The notes: generated by a model from the sequence alone, not told the origin. DNA of 64,000 nt from Bacteroidota bacterium (GCA_021824565.1 JAKAKL010000050.1:1-64000), one strand, 5' to 3'. Positions 26,528 through 35,038 are shown, counted from the first letter of the stretch. Program-made: numbers and translations.

Positions 26528-27379
26528 TTGAAATATTATAAAGAATTTATCGTAACGGCGGAACCTTTTATCCCGGAAATACTGAGCAGCATTCTCTGGC
26601 AGCTCGAAATAACCGGCGTAAACGAAGAAGTAAATTGTATTAAGGTTTTTGCGGACAGCGGCAGCAAGCTTAATTCAGAAGCGCTGTCGGCGGAATTAAA
26701 CAAGCTCGTCAAAGAAAATTTAATCCGAAATTTTATTGTTGAAGAAAATTTAATAGAAGATAAAAACTGGAATGAAGAATGGGAAAAAAGTCTTAAAGTA
26801 ATTAATATAACAGACAAAATTGTTATCAAGCCTACATTCCGGGAATACGAGCAAAAGCCGGGTGAAATTGTAATTAACATTGTTCCTAAAATGTCTTTCG
26901 GCACCGGCGAGCATCAGACGACAAAACTTGTAATAATATTTCTTGAAAAATATTTGAACGATAATGATAAAATACTTGACGTCGGTTCAGGGACAGGCAT
27001 ACTTTCGATAGCGGCAATCAAACTTGGCGCGTCTTCCGCAGTTGCTGTTGATAATGATGGATGGTGTTATGAGAACGGTACTGAAAATTGTTTGTTGAAT
27101 AATGTCGATGATAAAATTAAAGTTGTCCTTGGTGAGATTGAAGATATTAAAGAAACAAATTTTGATTTGATAACCGCCAACATCCAGAAAAATATTTTAA
27201 TTCAGATTGCTCCTGAACTGAAACAGCATTTGAAGAAAAAAGGAATTATAATTTTGTCCGGTCTGCTTATTAGCGATGAAGAAGAGATTAACAGCGTTTA
27301 TAATAAAGCGGGATTTGAGTTGATAGAGAAAAAACAAATGGACGAATGGATGGCATTCGTATTTAAGCTGATCCGCTGA
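26528..27379 (+). CDS. prmA: Ribosomal protein L11 methyltransferase
   Basis: PrmA trimethylates ribosomal protein L11 with S-adenosylmethionine. The 283 residues match the family length. The SAM site is seen as PKMSFGTGEHQTT and ILDVGSGTGILSIAAIKLGA, and the catalytic NPPF-like motif is replaced by the family form LITANIQKNIL. The start is TTG 26528 with AGGAA about ten bases upstream; no in-frame ATG fits better. Confidence 0.95.
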   Translation: MKYYKEFIVTAEPFIPEILSSILWQLEITGVNEEVNCIKVFADSGSKLNSEALSAELNKLVKENLIRNFIVEENLIEDKNWNEEWEKSLKVINITDKIVIKPTFREYEQKPGEIVINIVPKMSFGTGEHQTTKLVIIFLEKYLNDNDKILDVGSGTGILSIAAIKLGASSAVAVDNDGWCYENGTENCLLNNVDDKIKVVLGEIEDIKETNFDLITANIQKNILIQIAPELKQHLKKKGIIILSGLLISDEEEINSVYNKAGFELIEKKQMDEWMAFVFKLIR

Positions 27380-27392
27380 AAATTTTCAGAAA

Positions 27393-28148
27393 TTATTTCC
27401 CGCTGATTTGAGATAATACTACCGCCAAAGCGCTCGCCACATTTAACGATTCTGCCCTGCCGTATTTTGGAATCGATATTATTTCATCCGAAATATTTAT
27501 AAGCTCTTCAGTCGCACCATTGGACTCATTCGAAAAAACTATAACCGACTTTTCGTTTACTTTTGTTTGAAATAAATTTTTCCCGTTCAAATCCGTAGAA
27601 TAAATTTTATATCCCCCACGTTTTAAGCCGGTAAGCTCGTTAATCAGTTTTGTATTCTCAAAAAAACTGAGATGAAAGATCGAGCCCATGCTTGCGCGGA
27701 TTGTCTTGGGATTATAAACTTCGGCGCAGCCTTCGCTTAAAATAATTTCCTTAATGCCGAACCAGTCGCAGCTTCGTATTATCGTACCTACATTGCCGGG
27801 ATCGGAAATGTTTTCAAGCGCAACGATCAAACCGGACTTCAGTTCGATATCTTTTTTCCTGCCGTAAAAAACTGCCGCAACTCCCTGCGGATTTACCGTG
27901 TCGCAAAGTTTTTGAAATTCTTTTTCTTTCAAAATTTCATAAGGAATGTTTTGACTTTTCAATCTGCTTATAAATTCCGGGTTTGACTCGTCAAAATTTT
28001 TAGAAAGAAAAACTACCTCGCAGCTTCTATTATTTTCAAGACCTTCTTCGACAACCTTTTTGCCTTCGACAATAAATTTATTTTCATCAAGCCTGTGTTT
28101 CTTCTGAAGCAGCGACGAATAATATTTTAGATCGTTTTTAGAAATCAT
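27393..28148 (-). CDS. TrmH/SpoU-family RNA 2'-O-methyltransferase
   Basis: A 251-residue SPOUT methyltransferase acting on rRNA or tRNA ribose. An N-terminal substrate-binding domain (KYYSSLLQKKHRLDENKFIVEGKKVVEEGL) is followed by the knotted SAM-binding domain with ALENISDPGNVGTIIRSCDWFG, VIVFSNESNGATEEL and ISIPKYGRAESLNVASALAV. The frame extends to 28220, but ATG 28148 is preferred because it overlaps the DUF971 stop as ATGA and the conserved protein starts there. It could be RlmB-like; the exact target nucleotide cannot be told from sequence. Confidence 0.93.
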   Translation of the reverse strand: MISKNDLKYYSSLLQKKHRLDENKFIVEGKKVVEEGLENNRSCEVVFLSKNFDESNPEFISRLKSQNIPYEILKEKEFQKLCDTVNPQGVAAVFYGRKKDIELKSGLIVALENISDPGNVGTIIRSCDWFGIKEIILSEGCAEVYNPKTIRASMGSIFHLSFFENTKLINELTGLKRGGYKIYSTDLNGKNLFQTKVNEKSVIVFSNESNGATEELINISDEIISIPKYGRAESLNVASALAVVLSQISGK

Positions 28149-28489
28149 TGAATAAGGTCCGTATAATTTTGTTTGCCGTTTTCGCTTTGACCGGCTTCGA
28201 GCTTTTTCAAATATTCCCACGAATAAATTCCGGTGTCGTGCCCGTCCTGCCAGGTTATTTGAATTGCATATCCGCCGACAGGAGTTATACTTTTTATCTT
28301 GAACATATTTTCCGAAGTAATTACCGGTTTAGGCGGACGGTAGGTTTTTAGAAGCACCGTTTCGCCTTTACAGCCGGCGCACGGACATTCTTCGCGGAGA
28401 TATTTTAATTTTATTTTACTTTCCGTGTCATCGCTCCATTTTATATAGAGCGAATCTTTGTCGGCGATTTTAATTTGCTTAGCAGTCAT
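28145..28489 (-). CDS. DUF971 domain protein
   Basis: A 114-residue protein with a DUF971 (GBBH-like N-terminal) domain: LYIKWSDDTESKIKLKYLREECPCAGC and the later GGYAIQITWQDGHDTGIYSWEYLKKL. Such domains occur alone or linked to Fe-S proteins; the Cys pair PCAGC may bind metal. It is translationally coupled to the methyltransferase by an ATGA overlap. Confidence 0.9.
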   Translation of the reverse strand: MTAKQIKIADKDSLYIKWSDDTESKIKLKYLREECPCAGCKGETVLLKTYRPPKPVITSENMFKIKSITPVGGYAIQITWQDGHDTGIYSWEYLKKLEAGQSENGKQNYTDLIQ

Positions 28490-28686
28490 ACTTTTTAATA
28501 ATATTTAAAACGAGCTTCCCCAAAAATAATTTTTTAATTAACGAGCGCAAAGAGATTGCGTAAATTTCTTGCAAAGGAAGATAAAATATTTTAATTTTGG
28601 TCACTAAATTTTTGCTGATAATTTATAACAAATCGTACAGCTTCAGAAAATCAGTGTAAAATTTAGAAGCAAATAGACAAATACAT

Positions 28687-28759
28687 GCTGGCGTAGCTCA
28701 GCTGGTAGAGCAGCTGATTTGTAATCAGCCGGTCGGCGGTTCAAATCCGTCCGCCAGCT
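28687..28759 (+). tRNA. tRNA-Thr (anticodon TGT)
   Basis: A complete cloverleaf: acceptor GCTGGCG with CGCCAGC, D-arm AGCTCAGCTGGTAGAGC, anticodon stem GCTGA/TCAGC with loop TTTGTAA (anticodon TGT) and T-arm GCGGTTCAAATCCGT. CCA is not encoded. The integrase gene starts its 3' end about 190 bp downstream, so the tRNA 3' half is the likely attachment site. Confidence 0.96.
28720..28759. other. Probable attL of the mobile element in the tRNA-Thr 3' half
   Basis: Tyrosine-recombinase elements commonly integrate into the 3' part of a tRNA gene and restore it, and the integrase is next to this tRNA and points toward it. I could not find a second copy of this 3' end elsewhere in the window, so the call rests on position only. 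Confidence 0.45.
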
Positions 28760-28765
28760 CAAGAA

Positions 28766-28798
28766 AAGCTCGATTTTGAATAAGAATCGGGCTTTTTT
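28766..28798 (+). terminator. Terminator after tRNA-Thr
   Basis: AAGCTCGATT at 28766-28775 pairs with AATCGGGCTT at 28785-28794 (one G-U pair), followed by a T-run. Confidence 0.85.
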
Positions 28799-28858
28799 GT
28801 TTTTGAGAATGTGACTTCAATTACACGATTTACCTATTTTTCATACACTTTTCTTTAA

Positions 28859-28882
28859 AAACTACTTCAGAAACTACTTCAG
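28859..28882. repeat. Tandem 12-bp direct repeat beside attL
   Basis: AAACTACTTCAG occurs twice in direct succession (28859-28870 and 28871-28882) between the tRNA and the integrase. Position and form fit arm-type binding sites for integrase or excisionase; that role is inference. Confidence 0.5.
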
Positions 28883-28931
28883 TGAATGTTAATGTTTAGA
28901 ATTTTGGTAAGCAAAAATCTTAGTGATGATA

Positions 28932-28959
28932 TAAAAAAAAGGCGCTTATTCAGCGCCTT
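28932..28959 (-). terminator. Terminator overlapping the integrase stop codon
   Basis: AAGGCGCT and AGCGCCTT (28939-28946 and 28952-28959) form a perfect 8-bp stem with a 5-base loop, and an A-run at 28932-28940 gives the T-tract on the minus strand. The stem contains the last codons and stop of the integrase gene. Confidence 0.85.
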
Positions 28960-29989
28960 CTATTCCTTTGAACTTATCAAGTTCTTTCTTTTTTCGTTGC
29001 AAATCTACTTTGTTATAGTACTTCGCTGTTGTTGTTATTTGTTTATGTCCAACCAGCTGAGATACTGTCGAAAGATCCATAACTTGACTTGCATTCGTTA
29101 TGAATGTCTTCCTAAATATTCTCATACTGTAGCCTCTGCCGTCCAGCCCGAGTACTTTTAGATAGCGGTTAAACGCTTTGTTCATGTTATCGTAATCATG
29201 GTAGACCAAAAGATTACCGTGCTTTACTTCCTCAACTCTTTTCCTAAGTATAGGGACAAGCTTTTCATGAATGGGAATAATAAGGTATCTTTTTGTCTTT
29301 GGTGAATAATAGCTTAAAGTCTTTGCGTCCAAGTCAACTCTATCAACTGTAATAGTTAGTATATCGGAAGAACGAAGCCCAGTATAATAAGCTAGGTAAA
29401 TCATCGTATAAAAGTTTGAGTTCTTATCTTTAAGATTATTAAAAATAGTTCTTAAATCTTCATCAGAGAAAACAATTATTTCTTTTACTTCCGGTTTTGT
29501 TTTGACAGAAGTATTTATCTTAAACATTGGAACATAGTTGTACTCAAATAAGAAGTTTAAGAAGTGATTACACTGCTTGAAATAACCGTGAATAGTATTC
29601 TGCTGATATGGCAGAACTTTAATTCTGTTTATCCAGCTCTCAATGCCGATCTTATCTATAACAGTACATTGGCTATCTTCACTGAAAGTTTTAATGAACA
29701 AATTATAGAATCTCCGGTAATCCTTAATTGTCTTACTATGTTTGGTCGAATTGTTCTGCAAGAAATGCTCAAATGCACTTTTGATAGTAGACTTCTTGAC
29801 CAGAGATTGTTTCTCATACTCTTGCTTCTTTTTGTCAAGTTCCGATTGGAGCATCTCGGCGAGTTTCTTGGCTTTGTCCATATTAGTCGGAGTATAGTCC
29901 AGCTTAGTAGATTTGTTCTGGGTTTTGCTTTTGGCCCAGTCATACCATGATATATATATTTTTCCTTTTTTGTTAAATACACTAGCCAT
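28946..29989 (-). CDS. Tyrosine recombinase / integrase
   Basis: A 347-residue phage-type integrase. It has an N-terminal DNA-binding region (about 1-60), a SAM-like core-binding domain (70-160) and a catalytic domain with Arg206 (YTGLRSSD), a Lys in SPKTKRYL, Arg293 (RIFRKTF), His315 (LVGHKQ) and the probable nucleophile Tyr324 (TTAKYY). The first His of the usual HxxR motif is replaced by Arg290 (RIFR), an uncommon form. It overlaps the upstream HTH gene as TAATG, so the two are co-translated. It likely integrates the element at the tRNA-Thr gene. Confidence 0.95.
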   Translation of the reverse strand: MASVFNKKGKIYISWYDWAKSKTQNKSTKLDYTPTNMDKAKKLAEMLQSELDKKKQEYEKQSLVKKSTIKSAFEHFLQNNSTKHSKTIKDYRRFYNLFIKTFSEDSQCTVIDKIGIESWINRIKVLPYQQNTIHGYFKQCNHFLNFLFEYNYVPMFKINTSVKTKPEVKEIIVFSDEDLRTIFNNLKDKNSNFYTMIYLAYYTGLRSSDILTITVDRVDLDAKTLSYYSPKTKRYLIIPIHEKLVPILRKRVEEVKHGNLLVYHDYDNMNKAFNRYLKVLGLDGRGYSMRIFRKTFITNASQVMDLSTVSQLVGHKQITTTAKYYNKVDLQRKKKELDKFKGIEGAE

Positions 29990-30387
29990 TAGTTAATTTC
30001 CTCCAAAAGTTGATTGAATATCAGCTGGCTGTCAACTGATAATATGCTGTTGTTTTTATCCTCCTTTCCGTGTGTAAAATATTCAACATCACGATCGGTG
30101 AATTTATCCGGGACAAAAGAAGAAACTTTTCTTTCAGTGTTCTCATTGATAAAGCGATGAAGTTCCATGTAAGATATTTTTCTTCTTTTTCCTTGATGGA
30201 TAGTTCCGATCATTCCGATGTCAATAAAATAATGTAGCGTGGTAATCCCAATACCAAGTATATTTTTTGCTTGGTTTAATGAGTACAGCCTAAGTTTATC
30301 TGTACTTTGGTTTAATAAGTTTTGCTGGCCGTGAGAGGCAAGAGCATCCGAAAGGATGCCGCTGGGGTTAGTATCTGAATTAGTCAA
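29989..30387 (-). CDS. Excisionase-like helix-turn-helix protein
   Basis: A 132-residue protein with an HTH_17/MerR-like domain (LYSLNQAKNILGIGITTLHYFIDIGMIGTIHQGKRRKISYMELHRFI, about residues 33-83). This form is typical of recombination directionality factors encoded beside integrases. The stop overlaps the integrase ATG as TAATG. Confidence 0.85.
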   Translation of the reverse strand: MTNSDTNPSGILSDALASHGQQNLLNQSTDKLRLYSLNQAKNILGIGITTLHYFIDIGMIGTIHQGKRRKISYMELHRFINENTERKVSSFVPDKFTDRDVEYFTHGKEDKNNSILSVDSQLIFNQLLEEIN

Positions 30388-30481
30388 TATTTAATACCTA
30401 AGAAATTTTCTCTACTTTCTTATACCAGAAAAATCATCCGGTTTTACGTAGGAATGAAAGTGAGGTTAATTCCTTTTTGTA

Positions 30482-30510
30482 AAAATAGCATTTTACATAT
30501 TATTTGTCAA
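30482..30510 (-). promoter_or_regulatory. Sigma70-type promoter for the excisionase-integrase operon
   Basis: On the minus strand TTGACA (30510-30505), a 17-base spacer and TATTTT (30487-30482) form a near-consensus promoter about 95 bases before the HTH start. The direct repeat CATATTATTT at 30496-30505 and 30521-30530 overlaps and flanks the -35 box and may be a repressor site. Confidence 0.65.
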
Positions 30511-30622
30511 GCATATTTGGCATATTATTTATATTATTAGTCATTATATAAATGTCAATAAATTTTCTATTGCATATAATTTAATTTATGCCGATAATTG
30601 TGATAAATATCTGGAGATAAAT

Positions 30623-31045
30623 ATGTCATTAGCACTACTCAGAAAAGAAAAAGGATTCTCTTCAATTAAAATTTCAAATCATCTTGGTATCTCACAAGGT
30701 CATTATAGTCATCTTGAAAACGGAACCAGAAAGTTCACTGAAGATCTAAAAATAAAGCTATCCGAAATACTAGAAGTCCCGATAAGTGTAATTGAGGCTG
30801 AAATAATAAATATTGAAAGTAAAGCTTTTTATTCAAACAGTTGGATATCAAAGATAAAGATTTGGGATCAGCCGGTTACAGAAGCTTTCTTGGATGATCT
30901 GCGCTTTAACCCGCTGAAAGAAAAGAATAAAGAAGAGCTAACGTTTCGCTTAGTCGAATTTGTCGAGAAGAACATAAGAGGGGCGCTTCTGTCCGAGTTA
31001 AAGAAAGACGATGAGATAATAAATTATATCTTTATTAAATCTTAA
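30623..31045 (+). CDS. Cro/CI-like transcriptional regulator (HTH-XRE)
   Basis: A 140-residue protein with an N-terminal XRE helix-turn-helix (LLRKEKGFSSIKISNHLGISQGHYSHLENGTRKFTEDLKIKLSEILEV, residues 4-50) and an uncharacterised C-terminal half. It has a clear ribosome site (GGAG 7 bases ahead). It is divergent from the integrase operon across a region with direct repeats, as expected for a regulator of element maintenance. Confidence 0.88.
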   Translation: MSLALLRKEKGFSSIKISNHLGISQGHYSHLENGTRKFTEDLKIKLSEILEVPISVIEAEIINIESKAFYSNSWISKIKIWDQPVTEAFLDDLRFNPLKEKNKEELTFRLVEFVEKNIRGALLSELKKDDEIINYIFIKS

Positions 31046-31336
31046 GTCATACAGAAGTGAGACTTTTATTAATAATTTCTTAAGAAATTAAACCGAACAA
31101 GTTTTCTATATTTGATGGATATTTTCTTCTAGCGGCAATGATATTCTTTGAGCGGTTAACATTTATTACTGCACTTCAAATTGTTAATGGAGATTTTTGG
31201 GGGGGGGGAATAAAAAAAACTATTGACAAATAAATTTCTAATGTCTATAATTTATTATACATTGAAAAATGTAGTTGTTTCTTCAAGAGGGACCACCCAC
31301 TTAAGACGAAAAAAAATAATAAAAAAGGATTTATAA
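31046..31336 (+). promoter_or_regulatory. Regulatory region with G10 tract and consensus sigma70 promoter
   Basis: A homopolymer of ten G (31199-31208) is followed 14 bases later by TTGACA (31223-31228), a 17-base spacer and TATAAT (31246-31251), a perfect sigma70 promoter. It drives the genes from 31337 on. The G-tract sits right upstream of the -35 box, where a length change could alter promoter activity. Confidence 0.75.
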
Positions 31337-31786
31337 ATGGAAGAATATACAATTCTTCAAAGATATTCACTTAGGGCAGTGTACAAATTTAATGGTGGAG
31401 ACCTAACTCTATCAACCGAAATTTCAGAAAAAGAAAGACGTGCTCTTGAGGCTATCAGTCAATACGGAAGTAAAAGAAGTATGCCGGCATCATTAAGATT
31501 CGAGTTGTTTAGCCCGGAATTTGAGATCGCTAAGAAAATACGTGAGCTTCTAGAGAAATACTCAAAAGTAAATGAAGTAAGGGCTAAAGCTGAAGTTATA
31601 TTAGAAATTATAGATGAAGAATATAAATTCTTTAATAGAACAAGAAAGATAAAAAAAAGAAATATTGACTTCGATAAATTTTGCAAACTATATAAATCTT
31701 TGCTTTATCCGGCTACCGGGAATTTCGGCAGCGAAATATATAATCAAGTCGTAGAATTATACTCGGAGAAATATGAAGGAATTTAA
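31337..31786 (+). CDS. Hypothetical element protein
   Basis: A 149-residue, charged, mostly helical protein with no domain I recognise (EISEKERRALEAISQYG ... KIRELLEKYSKVNEVRAKAEVILEIIDEEYKFFNRTRK). It is the first gene after the consensus promoter and overlaps the following HTH gene by 14 bp, so the two are coupled and may work together. Confidence 0.75.
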   Translation: MEEYTILQRYSLRAVYKFNGGDLTLSTEISEKERRALEAISQYGSKRSMPASLRFELFSPEFEIAKKIRELLEKYSKVNEVRAKAEVILEIIDEEYKFFNRTRKIKKRNIDFDKFCKLYKSLLYPATGNFGSEIYNQVVELYSEKYEGI

Positions 31787-32033
31787 TAAAAGATATAGTG
31801 AAAGCTTTAAGCTTGATTTGCTGAATAAGCTTTCAACCGGAGAAATAAAAAGTATTGAGGAAGCAAGAAGGCTTTACAATATCGGCGGTAAGATGACAGT
31901 CCAGAAATGGATGAGGAAGCTTAACCCGGGGAAAGACAGACAAAACTATCTAAAAGATGAAAACAAGGAGCTGCTTATTGCGCTCGGCAGACTAACGCTC
32001 AAGTTAATGAGAGTTAGTGATATGAAAACATAA
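31773..32033 (+). CDS. Small helix-turn-helix protein resembling transposase OrfA
   Basis: An 86-residue protein with the start of IS3/IS911-type OrfA proteins (KRYSESFKLDLLNKLSTGEIKSIEEARRLYNIGGKMTVQKWMRKL) and a short helical tail (ENKELLIALGRLTLKLMR). No OrfB or inverted repeats are present, so it is not an intact insertion sequence. It more likely serves as a DNA-binding protein of the element. Confidence 0.75.
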   Translation: MKEFNKRYSESFKLDLLNKLSTGEIKSIEEARRLYNIGGKMTVQKWMRKLNPGKDRQNYLKDENKELLIALGRLTLKLMRVSDMKT

Positions 32034-32052
32034 ACACGTTGTACTGTTATTT

Positions 32053-32114
32053 CTGCTCCTGTCAAAATAGGAGCAGCGAAAACCACATCAAGATTATTTG
32101 TTGTGGTTTTTTTG
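32053..32114 (+). terminator. Two consecutive hairpins, the second a rho-independent terminator
   Basis: CTGCTCCT (32053-32060) pairs with AGGAGCAG (32069-32076). Immediately after, AAAACCACA (32079-32087) pairs with TGTGGTTTT (32102-32110) and a T-run follows. The pair separates the promoter-proximal genes from the DUF5659 gene. Confidence 0.8.
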
Positions 32115-32139
32115 TTTTTAAAAATTCATAGGAGAATAA

Positions 32140-32412
32140 ATGAAGAAGAAATTTACAAACCGGGATTTTTATTTCTCGGCTTTCTTAATTGCCAACGGCC
32201 AAAAACTTTTATCTCACACCAGAGAAAGCGGAATAACAACTTTCATGTTTGAAGACAATAAGGAGATAGCAGAGCTATCCTCCCGTTACTACTCTTTGAA
32301 CGCCCTCGTTGAGCCAATGAGCTACGGTAATGCGCTTAAAACACTTAAGAGCATTATTCACAGCACGAATACAAATACAAGGATTTACAATAATGAGCCA
32401 AGTAAAAGATGA
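32140..32412 (+). CDS. DUF5659-like small protein
   Basis: A 90-residue protein matching the DUF5659 pattern: DFYFSAFLIANGQKLLSHTRESGITTFMFED, then a tail with ALKTLKSIIHS. Such proteins are frequent in phages and plasmids; the function is unknown. It overlaps the primase start by 20 bp. Confidence 0.75.
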   Translation: MKKKFTNRDFYFSAFLIANGQKLLSHTRESGITTFMFEDNKEIAELSSRYYSLNALVEPMSYGNALKTLKSIIHSTNTNTRIYNNEPSKR

Positions 32413-34651
32413 TAAAAATTCATCTAGAATAAACGATAAGTATCCTTACTCAAAAACTGTTTCGGTATCTTATGCCGACAAGGCGCACTATAGCCAGATG
32501 AAAGTCACCGATCTTAGCTGGGTATTTGCTAATATAACTTCTGATGTATGGAAGAAGAATATTGAAAAGATTAGACAAGCTGCAGATGCAGAAGAGAAAA
32601 GACGTCTCAAGCAGAGTTCTCTCGGTTACTTTATCATCGGTACCTTCAAAGACAATAAACGTTCAATAGAGAATTTCATAAACACGGAGTTTATGATATT
32701 AGATTTTGACCACGTGAGTGAAAATATTTCTTCATTCAAAGGAAGGCTAATGAAAGAAGAAAATGTATATGCCGCATTTGTCTCTCCGGGCGGTGACGGG
32801 ATGAAAGTAATATATAGATTTGACCATCCGGTAAATGACCCCCGTTTATTCTCTTCCCTTTATAAACATTATTCATCTGTAATGGCGGGGCGTTTAGGTC
32901 AAAAAGCTGATGCCACTCCGGACGCTTCAAGAGCATGTTTCTTTAGTTATGACCCGGGACTATATGTTAATGAAAGTGCCGTGACGTTAGGCGTTAATAT
33001 TGGATTCACAAATATGGACATGCCTGTAATATCCAAAGTTATCCAGCACGACGAGAGTGATAATCTGTGGGATGGAGTCGGTGAAGGTCATAGAACTACA
33101 CGAAGAGGTAAGCTGATTGGTATGTTGCTTAACAAAGAGGTAAAGCAAGACCATGCCACGGAAATCTTACTCATGTATAACGATAGATGCTTGCCGCCGG
33201 AAGACAAAGTAAAAATAAAAGAAGAAGTTGCCTATTACTATAAGCGGTATGGAAGTGATAAAAAAGAAGATGAATTTTGGGAGATAAAATCAAAAGAAGG
33301 AGAAAGATATGCACAAATCAGTTATATAAAGCTTTTCTCTGTAATTGAGCAAGCCGGTTTCGGAAAGATATATAGAAACAATTCTGACTATTTAGTTAGA
33401 GTTGATAAAAACATTATGGATACTGCCGTGATGCCTCAGATAAAAGATTACTTGAGGGGAATTGTTGAAGAAAGAAAATACTCCGTGCAGATTAATAGTA
33501 TGATTCTTGAACAACTTATTTGTCATACCGGAAGAATACTCAGCGATTCATCTGTGGAGTTCATAAAAACTTATGATTCCCTTGTTAAGAAAGATAGTAA
33601 AGATAAAGCCTCTCTATACTATAGGAATTGTTATGTTGAGATCGATAGAAACGGCGGAGTAAGCGTTAAAGATTATACCACACTAGACCGTATAGTTTGG
33701 AAATCTCAGATTCTGCAACGAGATTTTAAACTGCTGGAAGGAGAGCAAAGAAAGTCCGACTTTGAAATATTCTTGCAGAATGTAATGAGAGGAGATAATG
33801 AGAGAATTAAATCAATAAAGTCAGCGATTGGTTACTTGATCCATGACTACAAGAACCCGGCTGAAGGGAAAGCTGTGGTGCTTTGCGATGAGAAAATCTC
33901 AGAGAACCCCAATGGACGTACAGGCAAGAGTATAATCGGTAAGGCTGTTCAGAAGATGCGTAAAAGTGCGAGAGTTGACGGAAAGAACTTCAAGTTCGAC
34001 CGGTTCAGCTTTCAACAGATAGAACTGGATACAAAAGTTATTGACTTCAACGACGTTAATAAGAACTTTGACTTTGAAAAATTGTTTTCCATAGTTACTG
34101 ACGAACTTGTAGTTGAGAAAAAAAACTTACCTTCCTTTAGCCTGTCTTTTGATGAATCTCCGAAGATACTTATCAGCACCAATTACACTCTGAAGGGTGA
34201 AGGTGCAAGTTATCGGGCAAGGATGTATGACCTTGAGTTTTCCGACTACTATAACGAGAGACATAAACCAGTAGATGATTTCGGCAAAATATTCTTTGAT
34301 GAATGGAATGAAGAAGATTGGCTTTTGTTTGACAACTTTATGGTAGAATGTGTATTGTACTTTTTGCAGAACGGATTGGTTGAGGAAGTTAACGTTAATC
34401 TTAATAAAAGAAAGTTCATCGACAACACAAACTCCAGCTTCGTAAGCTTCATTGAAACGCAGAGCGAAATTCTTAATGAAAGAATTTCAAAGAACGACTT
34501 TTATATGAAGTTTATTACTGAGTTCGATGATTTCACCCGCCTTACGAAGAATACATTTACGAAATGGTTAAAGACATATGCTTCGTATGAAGGGCTGTCA
34601 TACCGGGAAGAAAAAAGCAACGGCAAACAGTACTTTATTTTCAGTAAGTGA
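32393..34651 (+). CDS. Primase-helicase of the BT4734/VirE-N and DUF5906 type
   Basis: A 752-residue replication protein. The ATG at 32393 (MSQVKDDKN) is chosen over the longer frame from 32330 because AAGGA precedes it. The N-terminal half resembles BT4734-like primase domains (EFMILDFDHV with the Asp pair, SPGGDGMKVIYRFDHP, DASRACFFSYDP). The C-terminal half has a DUF5906-type ATPase region with a P-loop-like GRTGKSIIGKAVQ, the acidic FNDVNKNFDFEKLF segment and sensor-like ILISTNYTLKGEG. It would start replication of the excised element at the repeat cluster just downstream. Confidence 0.85.
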   Translation: MSQVKDDKNSSRINDKYPYSKTVSVSYADKAHYSQMKVTDLSWVFANITSDVWKKNIEKIRQAADAEEKRRLKQSSLGYFIIGTFKDNKRSIENFINTEFMILDFDHVSENISSFKGRLMKEENVYAAFVSPGGDGMKVIYRFDHPVNDPRLFSSLYKHYSSVMAGRLGQKADATPDASRACFFSYDPGLYVNESAVTLGVNIGFTNMDMPVISKVIQHDESDNLWDGVGEGHRTTRRGKLIGMLLNKEVKQDHATEILLMYNDRCLPPEDKVKIKEEVAYYYKRYGSDKKEDEFWEIKSKEGERYAQISYIKLFSVIEQAGFGKIYRNNSDYLVRVDKNIMDTAVMPQIKDYLRGIVEERKYSVQINSMILEQLICHTGRILSDSSVEFIKTYDSLVKKDSKDKASLYYRNCYVEIDRNGGVSVKDYTTLDRIVWKSQILQRDFKLLEGEQRKSDFEIFLQNVMRGDNERIKSIKSAIGYLIHDYKNPAEGKAVVLCDEKISENPNGRTGKSIIGKAVQKMRKSARVDGKNFKFDRFSFQQIELDTKVIDFNDVNKNFDFEKLFSIVTDELVVEKKNLPSFSLSFDESPKILISTNYTLKGEGASYRARMYDLEFSDYYNERHKPVDDFGKIFFDEWNEEDWLLFDNFMVECVLYFLQNGLVEEVNVNLNKRKFIDNTNSSFVSFIETQSEILNERISKNDFYMKFITEFDDFTRLTKNTFTKWLKTYASYEGLSYREEKSNGKQYFIFSK

Positions 34652-34935
34652 CAAAGTGAAAAAGCAGTGACAAATTATAACCAGGTTTGTCACTGCATTT
34701 CTTTAGAATTTAGCTTAAAAAGAAACAAAAGTGATAAAGTGATAAAGTTTTTACTATTTGGAGAAGAAAATAAAATTTAATATATAAAGTGCGGCAGCCA
34801 ATAATACCCACTATAGTAAGTGCATATAGAAGATATTTATCACTTTGTCACTTTTCTTCTATAATGAATCAAAATCAAAAGAAATCGAGTGAAAACTCCT
34901 TCTAAAATTATCACTTTTACCCCAAACTTTATCAC
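34648..34935. repeat. Iteron-like cluster of GTGAYAAAG repeats, candidate replication origin
   Basis: About nine copies of a 9-mer GTGA(C/T)AAA(G/T) occur in both orientations: plus at 34648, 34667, 34731 and 34739; minus (CTTTGTCAC or TTTATCAC) near 34686, 34836, 34843, 34908 and 34927. Two overlap in direct tandem (34731-34747) and two lie back to back (34836-34851). One pair also forms a perfect 11-bp hairpin (GCAGTGACAAA with TTTGTCACTGC, 34664-34696). The cluster begins at the primase-helicase stop codon, the usual place for an origin. Confidence 0.65.
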
Positions 34936-35038
34936 TGGGGGGGTATTAGGCTAAGCCTCGTGAGCTTCTGGCCGTTGTTAAAATACAGTTATTGTTTTAA
35001 CACAATAAATCAAAAAATACATTTATAAAAGGAAAAAA

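Noticed and set aside
31773-32033. Intact IS3-family insertion sequence
   Set aside because: Only an OrfA-like HTH protein is present; no OrfB, inverted repeats or target duplication.
34937-34943. G7 tract as a second phase-variation site
   Set aside because: It is short and not placed in a promoter or reading frame.
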